Part shown: positions 57,201 to 64,000 of the stretch, one piece after another
Layout of the letters: every line of letters begins with the position of its first letter
Numbering within the stretch: the first letter of the stretch is position 1
Source of the DNA: Protonemura montana
Lineage: Eukaryota; Arthropoda; Insecta; Plecoptera; Nemouridae
Direction: 5' to 3'
Assembly: GCA_947568835.1 (NCBI GenBank)
Contig: OX387602.1
Location: forward strand, 6,294,570-6,358,569
DNA: 64,000 nucleotides
The notes under the pieces: model-generated
What the model saw: only the letters and a program-made list of their open reading frames with translations
Told to the model about the DNA's origin: nothing
Databases searched by the model: none
Position numbers and translations under genes: made by a program

Positions 57201-60200
57201 GCACCTCGATGGGCACGAATGTGCAGAACTACGGGTTCAGCCAGGAGACGCCAATTCGGTTCCCACGACTGGCGGGTAGCACGTCCAAGGCCGGCAGCAC
57301 TCCTAGCGCTGGCAGCACTGGCTACGCCTGCGCTCCTGAGATGGCCACGCCTGAGACGCCTTATGCGTTCGGCTGCATCGATAGTCCGTTACCGAGCACG
57401 CGGAAGGCTGTGAAACGGTGGATTGATCAGGGTCTTGATATACAGCGAAAGCCATCACCTGAACATGTGTTGAAGAAAAGGAAGAGTACGGTTAGTGTCT
57501 TCTGTCTCAGGAAACGTTCATTTGTCAGATGATTGATTTTCTTTTAACGGAAAACACTTGTTGATTCCTATTCCAGATGGCTGAACACAAAATAATTTCC
57601 TTGTGTGCCTTAACGTTAAATATGCAGTTTCAAAATGTAATGCTACAGTTTTGAACATTGAAATCAATCTCAGTATATTTTTTAAATATGTGTATCAAAT
57701 CAACTGGATGGACCTAGTTGCTTTTTTATCAGAAGTATGATTTACAGAAAATTCACCACAAATTGTGGTCAGAATATTTAGAAAATAAAATGGAAATCAT
57801 TACAAGATTACAAGAACCTTCAGGCATTTTTTTGTCAAGAGGTGACTTGTTTAACGTTTTGTCTAACTACCTACTGTATGTAAATGAAGCGAGGTAACTG
57901 AAATGTCGAGCAACATTTATCTCAGCCAGTAAAAGTGCCAAAAATATCGTAAATAAATAAAGGAAGGAAGGAAACCTAACTTACCGAGGTGTAAATGGGT
58001 AATTATGACCGTTTAAGAGAGGTAGTTTGACATTTTAGCGTCTTCCTTGTTTACATGAGATAGATGACTCGGAGCAAATGTTAATATATATTTATGGAAA
58101 GTGAGGGAGAATTACTACACCATCAAACTTCAGAGCAATTACACGCAAAGATGAAAAATTAATAAAAAAATAACCCTCTCTAGGTACAAGCCATATTTTT
58201 AGCTGGCGAGTGTTGTTTTGTTGCAGCCGGTGAGTGTTCTGCATAAGCGTTGCTGGGACCAGTGGTCCAACATCATCGGCGCAGAGAAGGAAGCTGCTGC
58301 AGAAGCCCAAAGTAACGCTCAACCTGATTCGGCAAGTATTGCAGGGTTTGAAATTTGTGCAACTAAGTTTCACAAACTTAATCATTGTCACAAACCTGAT
58401 CTGAACAGAAGCGATGAAAATTTTCAAAGCACATAGTATTAAAACTTATATCGGCTTCTTACAGGCTTCAGATGGCAGAGACGAGGGTAGTGAGAATGGC
58501 AACCCTAACATTGCCAGAGAGGGTGCAGGAGCATACACGTGAGTTACCATCTTCTCTTAAGTCTTGTCAAAGTATTGAATTATGTCAAAGCATTGCAATT
58601 GACTTGAAAGTCATTTGAGTCTTCAAAGTTGTGAAAGTCTTTACTAGGTCTAGGCCAAAATTTAGAACATAGATTGCACCAACTGCCAAGTTACAATACA
58701 CTTCATTTGGAACATTTATCTCTCTGTAAATGATTAGCACAGCTGACTCATGTCTAGCGTAGTTCATAAATTTAAAGATCAGGCCGTTTGATCATTTGTG
58801 TGGACTGGTCATGAAAAATCACGACCCCAACTCACTAATTTTTCTTCTGGCTCAGCCAACTGAACCAGCTGGACCAGCTGTTGAAGGCTAGCACTTCAAA
58901 TGGCAGGGCCAGCACTGAGGATGCCACCAAACTGCCGCGCCGGTCGTCACTGATGGAGGCGGCAGCGTCCAAGGTGGCGGCCACAACTCGCGCTGCGCCA
59001 GACGACAAAGCTGGTGTGTGTTCAATTGAGTTGATGAGGATCCAGGAAACAGACGATGTCTTTGAGAATGATCGAAAGCAAAAGTCAAATAGCAAAAAAG
59101 ATGGCATTCTGAAATGGCCTGATTTTCAGTGGTTTGTTCATTTGTTTTTTGCTTGGCAACAAAAGACAAATCAGAAGAGGTTTTTTGTTTGTGAACGGTA
59201 CTTTTTGTTAACAAACCACAATTAGGCCCTAACAATTTTTTGTGTCACAGCATTCAAGCATAAAATGGGGGTGAAATGAATGAATCTCATTAGCCCTATG
59301 GGATCTTGCTCTACAAATATGAGAATCAAATTACAGCAAAATGTAATCTTTTATATCAAAATCCATCAGTATACTATCACGGAAATCAACTGGTCTTCTG
59401 AGAGAGGTGCTAGCTAATCTTCCATCAATAACCTTTCTTCTGTCTCGTTAACCTGAGATACCAGTATTTGTGACTTCTACTTCCTTAGGCACAAATCATG
59501 ACCCTCTTCTTTGCTTTCAGTGGAGGCCGGCGTGACGGAGTCCCAGTGGTCCCAATCCAACGACGTGGGCTGGGAGTTTAACGAACGCCGATCCAGGGAG
59601 GTGAGTCCAATCGGACATTAGTGAGAGATTCAAATTTGAATTTAAACTCTAGCAAAGTCAGTATGTTTAAGCCATCCATTTTAGTGTGTAAGTAACTTGT
59701 TACTTATATTTAATCTATTTGAAACGATGGCATTGTAAAATGACAACTTTAAAATAAAAATTAAAAATTGCAATTACAGTAGTTGGATAAACAAGTAATA
59801 ATGGCAATATTATAAATTAGAATGAAACTTAGACATATTTAAAAGGCTCACGTACATTTTTGGCACTGTCACCTCTGTGATCGACAGCAAACAACAGTTA
59901 CTGCAATAACAGTAATGGGTACTGATACATTTCTTTTTCCTTCCAGGCTAGTCCCAAAGTGCCAAATGCAAGCGCTAGTGATCCTGCCATAAATAAATCT
60001 GAGATCAAATCGACCCACGAAGGTCAATTTAAATTCATCCTCTCCACTATGACTGCCCCTGTAAGTATTATGATTTTTGTTGGGTTTAAAATACTGGGTT
60101 TCTTACAACCCTGGCCTTTTACAACTAATTGAAAACAAACAGAATAAATGTTTCCTAGAGTGAAATCAATACCTACCTAGGGAAATTCAAATAAGATGCC

Positions 60201-63158
60201 AAGAAGCTGGATATTTATGGAATTGAAGAAGGTAAGAGAGTGAGCGCAATTTATCAGAGAAGACATTGTCGCAGCATGGGGCACTTGTCGAGAAATTCTC
60301 AGGTTTTCTACAAATTATTCAACAAGTGCATCATGCAGCGCCAATTTTCTTCTCCGGTAAGTTGCACTCCATCTCTCTTTTCTTCTTCAACGCTAATAAT
60401 AATCAAGGGAAAATGTGAATTAAAGAAAATACTTGTGCTTAAGAATTTTCTCGAAGATTTTCTCCAAATGAAACCTAATTTACTTGTTAACAACCTATAG
60501 GAATTACAACTTCATTTTCTTAGGCGTAGGTGAACTTCGCCTTCAAGTGACAGCTTTGTATTCTTTCAGGACCGAGAGAAGTACAAGCAGCTTGTGCTCG
60601 AGCTTGGCGGCATGATTTCTGATTCGGTAAACTTCGATCTCTCCACCACGCACCTCGTGTGCATGAAGCCAGCTCGCAGCGAGAAAATGCTAGCTTGCAT
60701 AGCTTCAGGAAAGTGGGTTCTTCACAGCAGTTACTTAGACAAGAGCATCAAAGCAGGTTTCTTCCTCAAGGTAGACAAAGTCACTTTATTATGTCTGCAT
60801 GTATGTTTATTTATTTGGTCCTTAACTAAATACATTAACAATGCGGTGACCACATCAAATCAATGATTACAATTCAATTCAACAATAACAATACAAATTA
60901 TGAGTTATTAAGAACGTCATTCACTTTAAAGTACAAGTTGTCCAGAAAATACTTTGAAAATTTAAAATTTCCAGTATTGTTAGCCGCTTTAATTTCGGTA
61001 GGCAGCGGCTTGAACAGGTGCTGGCCGGTTTCTTAACGCTAGCAGTCGTTGTTTTCAGTCGAGCATCCTGAATCACTTCAATTTTGTTTTGAGTTTGAGT
61101 GTTATATTTTTTGCATTAGAAGGGATCTCTTGACAATGGAAATACCTACACAGCAATTACCAGTATCTCTGAGTTCCTCAATGTCAATTGCTGTGGTTTA
61201 AAATATGCAATCAATCAGTTAGACGTGTTAATTCACAGAGGCTAAAGGGGCTGTCTACAGCTACTAAATTCTATAGCTGAAAAACACCTGATCATGTACC
61301 ATGATCTGCTTCAGGCTTTGTAAAATCTTGAAATGTGCAATGGAGTTGATTTATCTTGCCTTCACCACCATCCACACATTTGTAATGGTTTTCACTTTAA
61401 CCTTTAGAAAAAGATGCTCATATTGTGCTTGTTAAGAAAAGAATAGAGTGATAATTATTAATTACTATTAGTTCAAACTATACTAGCTACTAACTAAATT
61501 TTATCGTGCAGGAAGAAAAATTTGAGTTCGGCAACCCTGCAGCCGTTGGTAACCTCCCTGAGCTGAAAAGGGCATCCATAGAAGAACGACTGGCGGCAGC
61601 ATGCTACCGTTGGCGCACACGGCTAGCGGAGAATACTTCAGAAAAGGGTGCTTACCATGGGATGTCTGTAATTGTCTGGACAAATCCGGAAAAGATAGAC
61701 AGTTTCAAGAGGCTGGTGCTTGCTGGGGGCGGTACAATTGTTGATGCCCGGTACGTAGACTGAGAGGAGAAGAGATGTTCTTTGAAAATTTATTTGACCA
61801 ATGTTTGGGATAGATTGGCATCCACTTTCTAGTAGACTTTATATAAGAGTTGCTTATTTTACAACTTTGTTATTATTTTTGTTATTATGTTATCTTATTA
61901 TATTATTTTGGCAATTTTAATTTCTCAGAATAACTCTTGAACGAAGATACCGAGCAAACCCCCAGATTTTTCAAAATGACCTTTCAGTTTTTAGGCTTAC
62001 AAGTTTCAATATACAGCCCTAGCGCAGACACCCTTTCTAACAACTTATAAAATTACTAATAAAAAAATTGCTTAACTTGGTTGGTATTGCTTGGTAATGA
62101 TATTTCTAAACATAAATGTTTAGAAATTTTCATCATAAAAAAAATTAATTTTAATCGTAAATTTGTAATGGCACTTCTTTGTTAAGTTAAGTAATGAAAA
62201 AGAAAACTATGGGCCATATTGTTATTTTTGCAAATCAGTGATGATCATCAAATCAGATCTTGACAACCAGTGATGATATTTAGTGTCATTTTATCATCTG
62301 TCTTCAATCCCTGAATACCGAAGGGTTTGGTGTGTTGGAAACACCGGTTCTCGTTAGATCACCTAAGTTAAGCAACACTGCGCTGAGTCTGGTATTGAAT
62401 GGGTGACTATTATACACATGACCAGTTCTCTTTGGGAGAGAGGTTGGAGGAATGAAATTTAGTTCAGCAACTTCATTCGCCTTTTATCAACCTCTCGACA
62501 GCATGGATTTGTGGAGGAATCCTGCTGTTTGCATTGTACCATCCTTTGGAAGGGACGTTAAGCCGATGGTCCCCTTGGTGCTCTTCAACAGGAGTAGGCC
62601 ACGTGCAGGCACCAGGTTTCCCCTCCTCCTTTCTAGGCTAGTTTAGGTTAATCATCATCCTCATCATCATCCACTCATTCACCGACGCCATTAGATCAGT
62701 GGTGCATGGCCAGATGTCAAAACAGTGCATCACTAAACACTACAATAAATAAAATAAATAAATTCAATCCCTGAAAAAAATAGGTTTCAACAACACCCAT
62801 GATAGTGATATTTACCCATGACCAAACAATCAAAGCCTAAAAATTTTATGCAGGCCTAGTTTTTAAAAACTTGGAATGATGAAATGACATTGAATGTTAA
62901 TGTAATTCATGTTTTTTCTTGGCCAGGCCACCCTTCGGGAACAAAACGTCTGCAACGCACCTCTTCATTGACGGGTCAAAGACCAAAGTGGCGGTCGACT
63001 ATCAGGCGCTGGTAAACAATGGTGTGCTTTGTGTTCCATTGCTATTCCTCAACAACTTTCTCGTTGATTTCCCTTCACCCATGGTGGAAGAGCACTTATT
63101 GCCTGAGGTTGCCGGTCTGAAGCCAATAACTCGACATTCCACCCGAAGCAGAAAGTAA
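45258..63158 (+). CDS. TOPBP1: DNA topoisomerase 2-binding protein 1 (TopBP1/Mus101)
   Basis: 22 exons: 45258-45353, 45535-45674, 46527-46659, 46853-46963, 47951-48152, 48617-48891, 49152-49278, 49574-49835, 50135-50270, 53076-53325, 54209-54393, 54750-54913, 56316-56548, 56919-57490, 58227-58331, 58465-58538, 58856-59013, 59521-59600, 59947-60060, 60570-60770, 61512-61750, 62927-63158 (TAA); 1,362 residues. TopBP1 is a multi-BRCT scaffold for replication origin firing and ATR activation. BRCT0-2 fill about 1-300 (phosphate-binding THLVAGNVRSNKYK and KGTQGDKYKFA), BRCT3 385-480 (VFLSGF, VTLEWLLE), BRCT4-5 577-755 (FLLVGFDDENL, STHLVCSEPGSTKYAAA), BRCT7-8 1130-1345 (LELGGMISDS, GKWVLHSSYLD, FKRLVLAGGGTIVDAR). 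A BRCT6 is not seen. VGWEFNERRSRE near 1092 aligns with the ATR-activating Trp region. Introns 4 and 15 need GC donors. The exon 17 donor is the least certain junction. Confidence 0.92.
46309..46330 (+). repeat. Poly-C tract of 22 bases in TOPBP1 intron 2
   Basis: An uninterrupted run of 22 C followed by TCCCACC. Such a tract in AT-rich DNA is unusual. It could form G-quadruplex-like structure on the other strand, and it is also a spot where sequencing length errors are likely. Confidence 0.95.
47076..47436 (+). mobile_element. 5'-truncated copy of a 5S-rRNA-derived SINE (TOPBP1 intron 4)
   Basis: Matches the body of the complete SINE at 62316-62762, starting within the last bases of the 5S part (atggtgacc). 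Shared landmarks: gggagagaggttggag, gtggaggaatcctgctgttc, ccttcggaagggacgtt and catcctcatcatcat. A possible 8-bp duplication, AATAATTT, flanks it at 47068-47075 and 47437-47444. The frames giving WRNPAV and PSFGRDV are by-products. Confidence 0.82.
50427..51840 (+). mobile_element. Dead hAT-superfamily DNA transposon (TOPBP1 intron 9)
   Basis: A 1,414-bp element with inverted ends TAGAGCCACGATTATATGGT on the left and, read inward from the right, TAGAGCCAAGATTTTATGGT. It is flanked by a perfect 8-bp direct repeat CTAATAAG (50419-50426 and 51841-51848). An 8-bp duplication is typical of hAT elements. At about 51283-51396 the plus strand reads VDAERFF, then after one stop NLVLTDKGTRMKEATIETCS, which resembles the C-terminal hAT dimerisation domain. 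The rest of the transposase is missing or unreadable, so it is an internally deleted, inactive copy. Confidence 0.9.
52100..52830 (-). mobile_element. Decayed LINE fragment, C-terminal end of reverse transcriptase ORF
   Basis: On the minus strand, in shifting frames, I read DFKYLGSSIN, then AQMQFIRSIEGVTKLDKIIN, then IFEKIMRMEEERLPRKILN. The series KYLG, FLRSI-GVT-D, and MRMEEERLPRK is a hallmark of the C-terminal region of arthropod LINE polyproteins. There are many stops. The plus-strand frames over the same DNA are pyrimidine-rich shadows. It lies in TOPBP1 intron 9, 250 bp after the hAT element. Confidence 0.8.
62316..62762 (+). mobile_element. Full-length 5S-rRNA-derived SINE (TOPBP1 intron 21)
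   Basis: The head (62316-62408) resembles 5S rRNA: accggttctcgt, gatcacctaagttaagcaac and gaatgggtgac match the conserved internal promoter region. A body shared with the copy at 47076 follows, then a tail of AATAAATAAAATAAATAAA. A perfect 13-bp direct repeat TTCAATCCCTGAA flanks it (62303-62315 and 62763-62775), as expected for insertion by LINE machinery. This fits the SINE3 class. Confidence 0.92.
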
Positions 63159-64000
63159 TTAGGATAAAGGGAATATTCGAGAGGATTGTAGCTTTATATA
63201 TTTACAATTCACGTCTACATAATTCAAAATACTTCACATGTTTCTCATTTCATTATATTTGTACTTTACTGATTAAAATTTGAATCGTTTGAACTTTGAA
63301 TCAATTACTTCTGTACCAACTTCTTTTAATTTTTTTAATTTTTTTTAAATAAGCATCTTCATAAGACCTTTAAATAAATATACATCCAAAAAAACCTAAA
63401 AATTGGCAAAGTATCCAATAGGAAAAACTTCTTACTTAAATTTCTTTGTCACAATTTCACCAAACAAGCTGGTTGAAGGGTCTTGCAATTTACAGTGGTA
63501 AAGTTTGTAAAGATTACGTGCAGCAACTATCTCATGATGACTTTCTGAAATGATGTTACAGGCTTATTGGTTTGCAAAATGTTTCTCAAGTTTAAATTGT
63601 AATCAATATACTTGTTATACAAAATAAGGCAACAGTCATTTTCTATACTGTAAGTTACTCCCGAAAAATGATATTTTAGTACTAGTCCGTTGTATATTTT
63701 ATCTTCTTTTCCCAAATGTATAGACAGAATGGGTCTTGACTGCAAAAAACATACCCCATCACAGCTAAATTGCATACATAAGCAGCCGATTGTGGTGTCT
63801 TCTGGAGACAAGTCAAAGCGTTTAATTAAAGATCCGGGTACTCAGCAAAGTCATTCGCGAACCGTCAGGCTGGTCGCAGTTGCCTGCCAACTTCGTGTGA
63901 TGTGCTTGTTTGCTGCTGCAGAAACCCAGTACTATGAACATGCCATGATAACAATAGCTCTTTTAACTACTAACTACAAATTAGGGCAGAACAATCATTG
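63159..64000. other. TOPBP1 3' UTR and downstream DNA
   Basis: AT-rich sequence after the TOPBP1 stop. A candidate polyadenylation signal AATAAA lies at 63373-63378, about 215 bp past the stop. A minus-strand frame of 94 codons at 63527-63811 resembles nothing I know. Confidence 0.5.
63373..63378 (+). terminator. Candidate polyadenylation signal of TOPBP1
   Basis: AATAAA within a T/A-rich stretch, about 215 bases after the stop codon. Position is plausible but unproven. Confidence 0.45.

Noticed and set aside
59014-59225. Extension of TOPBP1 exon 17 through a longer open frame
   Set aside because: The frame stays open, but the donors I checked downstream do not join exon 18 in phase; the donor at 59014 keeps the frame. 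Not fully excluded without RNA data.

Overview
This window is eukaryotic nuclear DNA, almost certainly from an arthropod. Genes are split by GT-AG introns (two look like GC-AG), intergenic DNA is AT-rich, and transposon remains are common. The best lineage marker is a complete CYP315A1 (shadow), the ecdysteroid C2-hydroxylase, a family known from arthropods. I cannot name the species. All gene models were built by hand from splice signals, reading-phase continuity and remembered family conservation. Every model below keeps reading phase across all its junctions.

Layout, left to right: (1) 532-3310 (+), last five exons of flightless-1 (FLII). (2) 4820-5083 (-), intronless EMRE, the essential MCU regulator. 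(3) 5320-10866 (+), GGA clathrin adaptor in ten exons, head-to-head with EMRE across 236 bp. (4) 12601-12757, a duplicated fragment of the last GGA exon. (5) 12829-14440 (-), LST8/mLST8 in six exons. (6) 14884-26764 (+), CYP315A1 in six exons, head-to-head with LST8 across 443 bp. Its first intron holds a 7-kb foldback element with 2.36-kb near-identical inverted arms. (7) 26865-28225 (-), a decayed LINE reverse transcriptase. (8) 28788-38181 (+), kinesin-5 (KIF11/Klp61F) in eleven exons, with a tandem pair of 1.08-kb repeats in intron 3. (9) 38475-39398 (+), an intronless broken SLC1 glutamate-transporter copy. (10) 40576-44477, a second tandem pair of the same repeat family, one copy carrying a 1.3-kb decamer satellite. 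(11) 45258-63158 (+), TOPBP1 in 22 exons, with introns carrying two copies of a 5S-rRNA-derived SINE, a dead hAT transposon with a perfect 8-bp target duplication, and a decayed LINE fragment.

The host genes are unrelated housekeeping or developmental genes: actin remodelling, mitochondrial calcium uptake, Golgi sorting, TOR signalling, steroid hormone synthesis, mitotic spindle and DNA-damage checkpoint. They do not form one pathway. The contexts of most interest are the two compact divergent gene pairs and the foldback element inside the ecdysteroid gene. I found no bacterial-type system, CRISPR array or operon. The nearest thing to an undescribed system is the foldback element, followed by the tandem-dimer repeat family with its decamer satellite.
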